From Kappaphycus alvarezii (lineage: Eukaryota > Rhodophyta > Florideophyceae > Gigartinales > Solieriaceae), in assembly GCA_002205965.3 (NCBI GenBank), contig NADL03000609.1, forward strand, positions 124,001 through 188,000: a stretch of 64,000 bases of DNA. Reading direction: 5' to 3'. This document shows, one piece after another, positions 32,813 through 43,469 of this stretch (positions are counted from its first letter, which is position 1; each line of letters starts with the position of its first letter). The position numbers and the translations under genes were made by a program. The notes beneath the pieces were generated by a model that had not been told where the DNA came from, ran no database searches, and saw nothing but the letters and a program-made list of their open reading frames with translations.

Positions 32813-33139
32813 TTAAAAATGCTTGATCACTCGAATCTCCGGATGCTGCTGTACAGCGGCTATGGGCGCGGGGCGCTTCTTCCGGGGATGGTACCCCAAA
32901 GGGGTGTAGTGTGACAGCTTCCGTTTGGTGCCAACCTTACTTGTCTTGAGTGCACGTACGCTGCCAGCAATGGCCGGCCTGGGGAGGCACACGTAGGGAG
33001 AGGATGTTCCAGCGAGAGAGGCAGGTGAGCTGTGGACTGAGAAAATGACCGGGAGTAATGGAATGGTGGAATTGGATGAGGTGATCGGCGTGTCTCCCCA
33101 GACGCTGAGATCCTTGTCCGGTTCCATTCGTTCCATCAT
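32813..33139 (-). CDS. Small basic ORF inside DIRS-like 3' region
   Basis: 108 codons, MMERMEPDKDLSVWGDTP at the start and a basic stretch (KVGTKRKLSHYTPLGYHPRKKRP) near the end. No family recognised. It lies between the A2 repeat and the putative B2 end. It may be chance or a small accessory frame. Confidence 0.25.
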   Translation of the reverse strand: MMERMEPDKDLSVWGDTPITSSNSTIPLLPVIFSVHSSPASLAGTSSPYVCLPRPAIAGSVRALKTSKVGTKRKLSHYTPLGYHPRKKRPAPIAAVQQHPEIRVIKHF

Positions 33140-33394
33140 GCGTACGCTTGGGTAAACTCTTTAGATTTGGTGTGTTCGCGTCGCAAGAGTTGTAAGGAGA
33201 GTAGCGCGGTCATACGCCCGTGACCACATGCGTGTTGATCCTCTGACCAGAACCAAATCAAACTTCCACCGTTGCTGCGTTTGCGTGACACTTGAATCAA
33301 AATCCATAACATATCACATCATAAATCATCATAAATCAAGAACAAAAGACGGCTTGTGATTGGGCCATGAAGGATGAGTGGAGGAGGGAGGCGG

Positions 33395-33666
33395 GAGAAC
33401 AAGCGACGACTTGAGGGACCAGAAGTTGTGCCAAAGGTTTCCAAGTTGTCGGTTATATAGACCTGTCCGACGGGTTCTGATCGCACATCAAGTCCTTGAG
33501 CAACGGTAAGCTGCCAACGTGGCCATATCTCGAGTGGCTTACAGTCCGGCGGATGCAAATGCAACCGAGATGCAGACGTGACAGCGTGACTTGCTTCCAG
33601 TTGTGGATCACAGCCACGTCGAAGCCCCCTTATCATATTCACCCATCATTTTCCAATCATTCCACC
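33395..33666 (-). repeat. DIRS-like direct repeat, second copy (A2)
   Basis: Near-identical to 37651-37920 in the same orientation, from GAGAACAAGCGACGACTTGA to CAATCATTCCACC, with a handful of substitutions and one indel. Confidence 0.9.
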
Positions 33667-33687
33667 GAATTTAAAACAATAGAGAAA
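33667..33687 (-). repeat. Candidate B1 split repeat word
   Basis: 21-bp word identical to 32624-32644, beginning at the first base after the A2 repeat, which is where a B1 repeat should meet A2. Confidence 0.5.
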
Positions 33688-33725
33688 ACCAAATGTACCA
33701 GAGGTACGTGATAACGAGAGTGAGG

Positions 33726-34910
33726 TCACAGCAAGTGACCGAAGAAGAAGTACGAATCATCACATTGCAACACCCGTGCATCCAAATAAGACTGGCGAAA
33801 CGTCTGTCCAGCCGACCAGTCACCCCAAATCAAGATGCGATATTCTTGAACTCCAATGGCCGCACATTCCGAAGCAGCGCCCATCCTGAGCGAATGAGAG
33901 GTCCATGCGACTTGTGGAGGCGGAGAAACTTGAATACGTGTGAGACAGAACTTGAGCCATAATGTCATCGTCCGTGCGCTAGTGGACAAGCGCGTTCCCG
34001 GTAGGGCCCAATAGTATTTGCTACCCGAGCGATTGTTGCGGCGAATTGCATCATACCGTTGTACCAAATCAATGACACTTGAGTCGAAGTTGGAATTGCG
34101 TGTGTAGGAGAGGGTGTGGGCCACGCGTTGTTGGTTTTTCCGGAGTGCGATGGCGATGTTGATTGCATCCCGAGCAACCGTAATGTTGCGTAGTTGTAAT
34201 GAGACACCCGCTCTCCTCGTTCGAAGAACACGTAGCTGACCAAGACAGCGGAGGCGTTACGAAGAAATTCCAAGTCCGAATCTGCAGCAAGGATTGCAGC
34301 AGCGAATATCTTGCGAGCCACCGAGCTGGGCAATGCTCGTCGTTCCATTGTACCTGCAGGATCCGTGGCCAACTTGCGATCACGGTCACTCTGTTGATAG
34401 GCATCAATTGCTAGCTGGATAAGAGGTGTAAGCACCAGGGAGCGACCAACCCGTGAGTGAGCTGTTGTGACGGCTGATAGATAGTTACGAACCGATGCCG
34501 CGCTAATGTTACCCTCGTTGTATAACCATCCCAGATAGCGGAGAATAGCACTTTCGTTCCCTGATAGTGGATCAATACCATCCTTAGAACAAAATAAATT
34601 CCATTTTTTCCATAAGATCTCATTCGAACGCCAAGTGTTTGGCGCCCTAGCCCTATGCATCAATTGCGCAATTACCCTTCCCCCATCCGTTCCACCATAC
34701 CCAGCCGTAGAAAGAACAGACTGTTGCAGCGTGACAGCTAACGGGAGAGTGGCTGCTTCTTCTGCGAGATTTTCCAGACGGCGATTTTCCACGGAGGCGA
34801 AGGCATGGCTTCCGGAGCCCAGATCGGGGGCAGGTAGAGGTTGTCTGCGTCGAAAATGTGCGGTCGAGCAAAGCGGCGCAATTGCGTGTACCATTGCTGT
34901 GCGGGCCAAT
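33726..34910 (-). pseudogene. DIRS-like tyrosine recombinase
   Basis: N-terminal SAM-like DNA-binding part: APNTWRSNEILWKKWNLFC, ILRYLGWLYNEGNISAASVR, VRNYLSAVTTAH (about 34690-34470). The catalytic domain continues with LVSYVFFERGERVS. A shift near 34120-34200 moves the end to frame 34124-33726, which holds the H-X-X-R box (HSLR, codons at 33885-33896), WGDW and the nucleophile Tyr in QSYLDA (codon 33786-33788). These residues are those of the integrase/XerD-type recombinase superfamily. It would integrate the element's circular DNA. Confidence 0.85.
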
Positions 34911-36000
34911 GCGGGGTGACCAGTATTCCCCGGGCTAGTTCCTGACAGATTTTCGCGACCACCAGCGGTATCAGTTTGAGCGGCGGGTTCCAAAAGTTGA
35001 TGTCCGAGCGCCAATCTTGTTTCAAAGCGTCTATTCCTAGGGAGCCAGGACACGCGAATTCGCTGTTGAAACGAGGGCATACCTTGTTCTGATTGTCCGC
35101 GAAGCGATCCACTGTAGGCGGGAAGTTCTGGAGGAGCGGCCGAATGGTGGTCGTATTGATTCTCCAGTCGTCCAACGTGTGCAATCTCGAGAGGCGGTCT
35201 GCGAAGCGATTGACCGCCGATGGTAAGTAGCGTGACTCGATCGAGATTCCTAAACGAGTCAACAAACGGTGTAACACTCGGAGTTCTTGCATCAACGGCC
35301 GAGATTTCGTAGTCATTGCGTTCAGAATGGACACCACGGCTTGGTTGTCCTCCCAGATCCGAAGGTGCGTGCCGGAGGCCAGCATCTTGGCGAACGACCG
35401 TATGTTGTCCGTTACTGCCCGGAGCTCGAGGAAGGTGATTGGCTTGACTCGGAGAAGGGGATCCCATAGGCCCCGTGCTTCCCAATCTCCCTGGACCCCT
35501 GGACGGAGGTCCGAACCCAGTGTTCCCCCTTGGCCTATTGACGTGGAGGCGTCGGAGTGTAACGCTAGTGTAGGGGATGGGGCTGACATGGGCCTCTCTG
35601 GCTTGTGAATGCTCAGATCCCGCCAGTGCTTGAGATCCCGGATTGCGGCGTGTAGTAGTCGAACGCGCTTGCCCGAGTTGGTCGTGTTCTTGAGAGAGTC
35701 GTACAGGGAACGAGTGTAGAACCGGGCGAGTGGCATTGCGAGGGAGCATGATATGGCCACTCCGGCGAAGTGGCGTAATAGTTGGACGTCGACTAGCCGG
35801 CGGTTCCGTCGGGCCTGGCGTAATAATTGCTGCGAGATGCCCCGCAGTTTTTCCATACGACGTGCTGAGACCCCAAAACCATCCGAGTTGAGTCCAGGAC
35901 AAAACCTAGGTGCTCTATGCGTTGCGAGCTTTCCTAATTCCCCTTTTCTTCCTTGCACAGAAGTCCACACGCCGCGTAGAAGGCGATCGATTTGCAGACG
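34738..36000 (-). pseudogene. DIRS-like RNase H and linker
   Basis: Frame 36180-34738, of which the first part is a shadow of RT until about 36000. LALHSDASTSIGQGGTLGSD (first catalytic Asp), ITFLELRAVTDNIRSF (Glu), LRIWEDNQAVVSILN (Asp) and VNRFADRLSRL (last Asp) spell an RNase H active site. The preceding WARRMEKLRGISQQLL-like region is the usual DIRS thumb/linker. The final stretch (FNSEFACPGSLGIDALKQDW) is characteristic of the RH-to-YR spacer in this group. Confidence 0.85.
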
Positions 36001-36675
36001 GCTTTTCGGAATCGTGACCGACGCCTTACTGCGACTAGGAAGTCGTCCATGTACGGGTGGATTCGCAGTCTTAAATGCTGCCGAGCGTACTGGAACATAG
36101 GACGCATGAACTTGATAAAGTAGGCTGGAGAGAGCTTCAACCAAAAGGTAAAGCGATGCATCGAAATATCGATTGTACACCTGAACAGAACCAAATTGGG
36201 GATATACGGGTGCATTCGAAAGTGATGATATCCTTTTGCGATGTCGAACGAGAACATCCAGTCGTTCTGGTTTAGTTCTAGAGCAAATGTCTCTAGAGTT
36301 TCCATCTTGACGGGTATGTCCCGGAACAGGGTGGACTGTCGCGACAAGTTCACGACAACCGTTGCTTTTCGCCCGACACTGTCACAAAGGCATTCGAAAT
36401 TGGGTAGCCTTGTTCGTGAAGGCGAGAGCGGTAGCGGCCGGTACCTCTTCGCAAGTACGACGGTGTAGGGCATCTTTGATTGCGGTGTCGAAGAATTCTC
36501 GGTCGGAGGGGTCGACCGGAATCTGAGGGAGAACGAATTTCGTGTGGGAAAGGGAAGTAGTGAGGGGGTTTCGTTCACTCCCAAACGAAGCGCACGTCAA
36601 AGGAAGTTGGAAGAATGAAGGGTTTTGGACCAGAAAGGTGCTGCGCTGAGTGTTGCGCCATAGGACGTGAGTCAT
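35934..36675 (-). pseudogene. DIRS-like reverse transcriptase
   Basis: Frames 36675-36382 and 36584-35934 joined by shifts. Motifs: KATVVVNLSRQSTLF, MFSFDIAKGYHHFRMHP (catalytic Asp), FTFWLKLSPAYFIKFMRP and the YMDD box in HPYMDDFLV (36042-36053). These are close to the DIRS/Ngaro RT consensus rather than Ty3. Confidence 0.85.
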
Positions 36676-36732
36676 ACAACCACAGAGAAAAGACCGCGAC
36701 GGCGGTCGCTTTACTTGCGATTCCGCTTTTCA

Positions 36733-37742
36733 GCGGCGGCGGGGTTCCTTTGAGCTCCTCAGTTTTTTTTGACGACGACCTCCCGAAGCAGCTTGCTTTT
36801 TATTGAATTCCTTGGCGTAGGCTTGGGAGTGAAGCTCGGCAAACGTTTGCTTCGTCGAGCGGTAGAGCTCGGACGAATACGGGAAGTCGTCCTCGCGCAA
36901 ATACTTCTGAAGCAGGATTGCTTCGGATTTTAGATTCGAGGGAGTCGGCGAAGAAGTCGACACGTTCGAGGACACGATTGTAAGAAGCGGAGAGGAAATG
37001 ATGCAGCATGGAGAAGGCTTCAGTTGCAGCGTCGATGTCTTTTGCAACCAGGGCTTCCGTAACTTGATGGGCACAGGCGAGGGCGTTCTCGCAGTTGTCC
37101 CGATATTCCAAAGGACCTCAGCTTCCCACCGTCCGTCCCTCTGGTCGGCAGACTTGATCCTTCCGAAAAGTCCCTCCGGTTCCGGTGTGAACTGATTCGC
37201 GGGAAACGGTGCGACAGTAGACGGCTTCCCGAACTTGTTGAGCTTATCGGTGGCGGCGTAAGCTCATCGGGCGGCGAAGGCTTCCCCGACGTGTTCAGCG
37301 GTAGGTGGGGCAGTGAAAACTGCAGTTGCCCCACTTCGAAGGCGTCAGCAGCGGCTGAGGGCTTGACAGGAAGATTTGACGTAGGCTCTGCGGCACTAGA
37401 CCGCCCGGCGGCAGCAGCGGCGGAAGCGGCAGCAGCGGCGGGAGCACCAGATCCAGACTCAGGCGTAAGGAGATTGACGATTTCGGAGAGCTTGCCTTCG
37501 ATACCGGTAACTTTGTTTTCCAGCGTAAGGAGCCTGGAAGCGTCGGATTGTGCAGAAGAGGAAGAGTCGGCATGCAACATTGCGGGAGAATGTTTGTTTT
37601 GTGTGAAGGTCGGCCTAGACGGTGATTCGTCCGGAGCTGGTTCGAGGGATGAGAACAAGCGACGACTTGAGGGACCAGAAGTTGTGCCAAAGGTTTCCAA
37701 GTTGTCGGTTATATAGAACTGTTCGACGGGTTCTGATCGCAC
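36733..37742 (-). pseudogene. DIRS-like gag/ORF1
   Basis: First ORF of the element. Part one (to about 37100) has a short coiled-coil-like stretch (LLTLENKVTGIEGKLSEIVN) and an Ala-rich run (AAAAASAAAAAG). After shifts near 37100 and 36960, helical sequence continues, with ILLQKYLREDDFPYSSELYR and a basic tail (GGRRQKKLRSSKEPRRR) before a stop at about 36733. Such basic tails are common nucleic-acid-binding ends in ORF1 proteins. The true start is uncertain; Met at 37580 is a candidate because the sequence above it lies in the direct repeat. Confidence 0.65.
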
Positions 37743-37920
37743 ATCAAGTCCTTGAGCAACGGTAAGCTGTCAACGTGGCCATATCTCGAGTGGCTTACAA
37801 ATCGGCGGATGCATATGCTTCCGAGATGCAGACGTGACAGCGTGACTTGCTTCCAGTTGTGGATCACAGCCACGTCGAAGCCCCTTATCATATTCACCCA
37901 TCATTTTCAATCATTCCACC
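37651..37920 (-). repeat. DIRS-like direct repeat, first copy (A1)
   Basis: Partner of 33395-33666; upstream terminus of the element in its own orientation. Contains GGTTATATAGA, a possible TATA element on the opposite strand to the ORFs. Confidence 0.88.
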
Positions 37921-38255
37921 AAAACAAAAAAACGATATCTACGCTCCGGTACAAATTTACTGGATACCAACTCACATATCTACCACAGTAAATTAACCCC
38001 CAAGTTGACACAGTAAAACAAAGAGACTGATTTTTATTTCAAATAAAAAGCAAAGACTGTACACTATCCCGAATTTTTCCAACGCCCCGTTGTCTCTGAC
38101 CTCCGCCCCAAACCTGGGCAAGCGTACACTAGACGCGCCGGCGAGGCTGTCACGAGGAAAAGGGTCTACGCGCGGTCGCGACGCCTGAACCTAATCCGCA
38201 CCTGGCCCCAACAGAATCTCACCGCGACTCCTGCACCTGCTGGTCAACACAAAAG
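37921..38255. other. No gene recognised
   Basis: Short A-rich then GC-rich stretch between the DIRS-like element and an RT-family copy. Confidence 0.4.
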
Positions 38256-40370
38256 GTGAGCCCTGAAGCTGGGGTGACGGGTATCTCCGTACTAACAGCT
38301 GTTGTGTCGAGACTAGCTCATGGAGAGCTCCCAAATGAGACAATCCCCCTTATCTCCTCTGCGACACTGTTGCCGATCCAACCCGGCCAGACAAGATCCG
38401 CCCCATTGCAATTGGGACGGCCTTGCGGCGACTGGTGACGAAAGTGCTCTTACCCCAGGCATTGGAAGACACGAGGGAATACCTCGCTCCACTACAGATG
38501 GCCAACGGAGTGCACTGTGGACTGGATTCTATCGTACACGAAGCCCGAAGACTGGTCTCCACCCAAGGTGAAGATGAGGACTACGCGCTGATTTCAGTCG
38601 ATGCACATAATGCGGTCAATCGCTTTTCGAGACAGAAAATGATCGACCTCCTGCCGACCAAAGTGCCGCCGTTAGGCCGTTTTCTGAACATGGGTATGCC
38701 CGTCAAATGCCGTCCCTAATCTTGCCTGCGGCATCGACACAAGACATCCCCAGCCAAGAAGGGATGTAACAAGGGGACCCAGCAAGTATGTTATGTTCTC
38801 CCTTGTCATACACACCGGCAAGAAAAATTTCCGATCAGACCCAACTCCATTTACACAGATGGTATGCGGATGACTGCACCCTGGTAGGCAATCACGCTGA
38901 GCTCGACAAGGCTTCGAGATCCTGAGGTCTAAGGGACCTGATCATGGCCTGTATCTAAACCCGGCGAAGACACGCCTATTCTGGCCGCGCCACCCTGCCA
39001 CTGAGACACCCCTACTGCACCGCTTTGCAAATGCGAACTTCTCAAATCACGGCATTGACCTCCTCGGCGCCCCGATCGGTTCGTCTGAATTCATGGAGAA
39101 CTTCTCAATGAAAAAATTGCAGGATGCAAAAACAATGGTATCGCTGATCGATGGATTGGGGATGCTCGCATCCGGTTCCACCTTCACCGCGTTTGTGCCT
39201 CGGCATGCAAGCTACATCATGTGATGAAGCTAACGCCGCCGAGTGTAACAGGCGTCCTGGCAATGAGATTTGACCAAGAACAGATGGAATATTAGGCGCG
39301 GTCAAACAACGTGCCGATGACAAGTGCGGTCCGTCAGCACGTGGCTCTTCCGCTGCGCCTCGGAGGCCACGGATTCACACCCGTGGCAAGGCTGAATCTA
39401 GCGTCGTATGCGGCCAGCGTCATCACTCCGACCAAGTGACATGCCCGCGATCATCCTAGCGTAGCGCACCACCGTGCACAAGCTATGCACATGCTGATAC
39501 CCACCTTCTCTAGTTTGTCCGACGACTCCACCCAAGCTTCTCCGACGGACATGGTGGTCTCCTAGAGACGCTGACAGCGGCCAATCTTGCAAACAAGCCC
39601 GATAATACACACAGTTTTTGTATCGAGCCTGGTGCAAGTCGGCAGCAAAGGTATTCTGCAAAGAAGACGAATGGGAGAGGTTCCCAAGTACTAAGCTGCA
39701 TACGGAAGCTGATATTCGGCAAAGGATCCGCCGCCAGGCATACTTAGAGACGCCTGCTGCAGCCTTTCTCACCGCACATCCGTCTGCGGTCAGCCGGACC
39801 TATAATGAGGTGTGGTCAGTGATGCTACGCCGCCACCTGGGAGTTCACGTGTTTGACGACACTGTGCCGCTGCAATGCGCAGAGTGCAACAGGCCCATGG
39901 ACAACCGAGGTGACCATGCGCGGATTTTTGCAAAAAAGGCCTGGGATGGACTAACCGACACATGCCGTGGTGAAGGTATTTGGCCCACAACTGTTCAAAG
40001 CAGCAGGAGTCGGCGTCCAATATGAGGTGAAGTACTTACTTCCCGGACTGAATGCACGGCCGGCCGAAATTCTAGTGTACCGGAGATCGGAAGAGTTCAA
40101 CACCTTGCCGCCCCTCCCGGTGGCGTACGGTGTCACAGTAACATCGCCATTCCAAGAGGGATTCATGTCCATTGGAGCGCGTGAGTCGCGCGCCGTTGCC
40201 AATGCAGCGGAAAGACGGAAAAATAGAAAGACGGAAAAATAGGGAGCTTGCCAGCAAAGTAGCAGCCATCTCCGGTGAAGCCCTCCCAGGACGATCAAAA
40301 CTGGGATGGATGTTTGTGCCGCTAGCCTTCGACTCGCCTTCCCCTCCTAGCTTGTTTAATCTATGATAGA
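38256..40370 (+). pseudogene. RT/PD-(D/E)XK element, variant with VTVTSPF
   Basis: Readable in order: KIRPIAIGTALRRLVTKVLL (RT entry, about 38395), GVHCGLDSIVHEARRL, YALISVDAHNAVNRFSR (catalytic Asp, 38580), YADD in HRWYADDCTLVG (38863-38874), LNPAKTRLFWP, GIDLLGAPIGSSEF (39050), YNEVWSVMLRRHLGV then CAECNRPMDNRGDHA (zinc finger, about 39880), LNARPAEILVYRR and YGVTVTSPFQ (nuclease, 40050-40150), and WMFVPLAFDS (40310). RT and nuclease motifs are intact in sense but distributed over three frames. It represents a subfamily distinct from the 28-kb copy. Confidence 0.78.
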
Positions 40371-40731
40371 AAGGTCAGGGAAGCGGAGGGGTGCGAAGCA
40401 GTATCTGAGGCGGAAATGGCTAGCAGAGGGGGCTGGCTGGCAGGGGCGAAGGAGTACGCAGCAGTGGGGGATAGACTGCAGTGGAGGAGAGGGGGAGCGA
40501 TGAATTAAGCGGGGTCGTTGTAAGGGGCGGCAGGGGACGGCTATATCCACATGGAAATATTGCTAATGAAGGGCCTTGGTGGTACTGTACATCGCCATTT
40601 CGGGCTCTTCATCAGTACTGTGCTCTTCATTTGTAAATGGCGCGCAATATTTTCAAATACTGTGCGCTTTTGGAAATGGGGTGTTTCTTTTTTGATTCTG
40701 TGCTCTTTTGCAATGGCACGGTTGTTGGTGG
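40371..40731. other. No gene; TGTGCTCTT-rich stretch
   Basis: Contains CTGTGCTCTTCATTTG, CTGTGCGCTTTTGG and CTGTGCTCTTTTGC at 40618-40715, spaced about 45 bases apart. No frame. Confidence 0.45.
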
Positions 40732-41285
40732 TAGATCTTTATTTGTCGTACAATGTCGCACAGAGGCGTGCGGAGGGTATTCATAAATTAACTACGGATG
40801 CGGGCGGCGGGTAGAAACTTGTCGCGCCTGCATTATTTGGAGACTAAATGCAAAACGGGTAACGAAGTCGCGGAGCTCCTGTTGAGGAGAGGAACCGCGA
40901 CGGGAAGCAGCGAAGGAAGCAAGGCAGCGGAAAAAAGCCTTACCGTCGTCGCCCAAGGCGCCATAGATATCAATCCCGACGGGGGAGAGGAGGATATCGT
41001 TTCGGTTGCAGAAAGTGCCGTAATGGCGATGTTTCTCGCGCTCTGCGAGTGTCGCGGCGGCGCCGGCAGTAACCGTACTTGGCGAAATGTTGCGGCGTGC
41101 GGAGGGGTGGGCAACAGTAACGTCGACAGCGATATCGGTACTGTGAAGCCCGTATGCAGCAGGTATGTAAATGTCCATTCGTAGCACGGGGGACTCCGAA
41201 TGCCCAGATGAGTCGGCAACCTGGTGGAGGAGCGGATGTTCGACGAGGGCGACGATCCCAACTTCCTCGCACGGTTGTGCCGTTA
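40732..41285 (-). pseudogene. PD-(D/E)XK nuclease end, variant with DVTVAHPS
   Basis: Inverted copy of 26403-26935 and in better condition: frame 41187-40792 runs RMDIYIPAAYGLHSTDIAVD, VTVAHPSARRN, AAATLAEREKHRHYG, VGIDIYGALGDDGKAFF to RRPHP before a stop. Upstream IVALVEHPLLH belongs to the same domain. The 3'-end tag is at 40732-40765. Confidence 0.65.
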
Positions 41286-41349
41286 GTGTACAGTAAATAG
41301 TAGAGTGGAAGAAGAAGAAGACTTTAAAAAGCAGGAAAGGGGAAGCTAG

Positions 41350-42945
41350 CGGCCCTCAAAAGGGAAAACAGCTATCCGAGCCAGCAGCGGCTGAGTTGTC
41401 GTAGGTTGATCGCGACAGAAGTTCGTGGTTGTATGAGCGAGCTGACAATCGTGAACAAGCGATCGCGCTCGAAGGCAGGGCTACTGACTTTCCGTAGAGC
41501 AATGTACTCAGCAATTCTGGACAGAGCTCGTTCTGCATCGGGACCAGCAGACCCGTATATACCGAAAGCCATCGGGTGGACGTCGTAACGTAGTTCGGCG
41601 CAGAGGTGGCCATAGCGGAGAGATTTCGCGCGCTCAGATGCAGTAAGGCCAGCGAGGGGCGTGTGAATCCGCTGTTGGGCGTATGGAGTGGAGTGGGGGC
41701 TGATGAAAGTGACGTTGTTGTCCTGCGGGACGGGAGAGAAGTGGACATCATCGATGTAGATGTCGAGGCGGCGGCGGGAGTTGGAGGGTCGGGGCAAGTC
41801 TTGCGGGAAGGTCCATTCCCGGACATGGCGAATCCCAATTGATAAGCGTGATACCTCGGAAATGAGGCGGTCGCGAACACAATTGTGGCGCCGAATGGAG
41901 CCGTCGGCGCAGGGACAGACAGAGGCATGGTGTCCGTAGGAATCCAGGGTGGGGAGAGTGCGGAAGTGGGCGGTGGCGCAATAGGTTCAGGGCTGTGTGC
42001 CAGAGAAGATGGGGACACCAAGACGGAGGCAAACTGTGGTTCGCCATACTTCAGGAGCGGCCCGGGTACCGAGATGGCTCTGCGGGAGGTTGAGAAAGGG
42101 ACCGGCGGCGTGGGAAGAAGCGACGGAAGCTAGGCGGCGGAGTAGCTGGGAGCCTTTGGAGGAGGAGAGGTCGACGGAAGAGAGAAGTCTGGCGCGAAGC
42201 GCCTTTGTGATCTCAGCAGTAGCAGTTGTCTGGAAGTCAGACAGGCCGGGGAAAGAAGAGGCGCGGAGGCCAGCAAGGACGGCAAGGGGGGAAAAAATGT
42301 CGGGAAGCTGTATTTGGCCCGGATAGAGGCGAGAGACGCTGATATCAAGGGCGAGACGTCGAAGCAATCACCGAGGAGGAGGCGAAGAAGTGGGTAGGAG
42401 GAGAGAACAGAGCCAGCGTAGCATGTCTCTGCGATGGTATCGGTTAGGGGCAGTCCGAGCCCTCCCATACGGAGTGGAAGCTGGGCGGTGAGCCAGGCAC
42501 TGTCTGGGAGACGACGGAGCATGTCTTCGAACACCCTTCGCATACCATAGTCAAAGTTTTGGGCTCTGGAAAGAGTGAGATGCGGCGGGGTGCACGAAGA
42601 ACATAGATCAGGCGGCAGGAACTGGCACAGTGTGTCAGTAGTTGGTAGCCCAGTTGAAGGTCATTCAATCCGGAGATGCGCGACCAAACTTCGGAAATGG
42701 CATGTACGCTGGAGGCAAGAAAAGACTGGTAGCTTTGAGGTGTGCCGATTGGGGATCCGAGGACTGTCATGGAATTGTGGGAAAGTATCGTGCAGGGTAT
42801 GGCACACCGAAGGGACGTGGGAGGGGATCCAGGCCAGGACGCCGTAGCGTTGTTTTCGCCATGTTGATAGAGAACCCGAGTGGCTTTCCACGATCTGAGA
42901 TGAAGCGGAGAATGTCAAAATTGACCAAATATTTTAATCTCTATC
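41350..42945 (-). pseudogene. RT C-terminal half and PD-(D/E)XK nuclease, variant with NVTFISPHS
   Basis: Starts in the RT palm end: MTVLGSPIGTPQSYQSFL, the LGxPIG motif, then YQLLTHCASSCRLIYVLR, DSAWLTAQLPLRMGGLGLPL (42500), and a helical region. The nuclease follows in 41797-41372: RRLDIYIDDVHFSPVPQDN, NVTFISPHSTPYAQQ, SERAKSLRYGHLC, AFGIYGSAGPDAERAL. It matches 26950-28107 inverted but extends further upstream. The upstream RT is missing at the AT-rich joint near 42945. Confidence 0.72.
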
Positions 42946-43469
42946 CCGGTGTTCTACAGTGATGCTGAATTGTGGAACAATATTTTTTACTGAGGCCCAC
43001 AATTTATATTTATTGTGAATCATCAAGGAATAATTTTATCTATTTACACTGGTGCTGTTTATGCTGAATTCAGTGTGAAATAATTTTTATGTCCTACAGT
43101 TGGGTTTTCATATTACACAGGCTATAATTATTGCATTCATGCTACCAACAAATTATTATCTGGATTAGTGCTTACCTGGAAAATATTGCAATAATTATTG
43201 CTGAGCCTGAATCATGTCTACCAAAATTATTGAACGGCTCACATGATTTTTGTAGCAGGTTCACTCTGGTGTAGAGTATAAGTAATCTAGGTTGTTAGAA
43301 ATATTTTTTTACATCCTCGGGCCATCGAAATATTCCCCTCGATCACCTATCATTAAACTTGGTTTTCTATTCATTATTCATTCTAAGTGCAATTGTGGCA
43401 TTTACTTACTTATTCGAGTTGTAACTATTTATTATTATTATTATTTGGATCTACCTATCCCAATTATTT
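42946..43469. other. AT-rich leader of decayed retroelement
   Basis: Sharp drop in GC content at 42.95 kb. CAATAATTATTG and related words, no frame. It could be an LTR or leader of the element whose coding remnants begin at 43470; no second copy of this stretch is in the window to prove an LTR. Confidence 0.4.

Larger units (their letters stand above)
32624..37920 (-). mobile_element. DIRS/Ngaro-like tyrosine-recombinase retrotransposon
   Basis: Minus-strand order: direct repeat, gag-like ORF, RT, RNase H, tyrosine recombinase, then a second direct repeat. There is no integrase of the DDE type and no ordinary LTR. About 270 bp at 37651-37920 recur at 33395-33666, and a 21-bp exact word directly beside the second copy (33667-33687) recurs at 32624-32644. 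This fits an A1-ORFs-B1-A2-B2 split-direct-repeat plan as in PAT/Ngaro elements; the B2 end is the least certain point. Family knowledge: such elements integrate through a circular intermediate using the recombinase and leave no target duplication. Confidence 0.85.
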
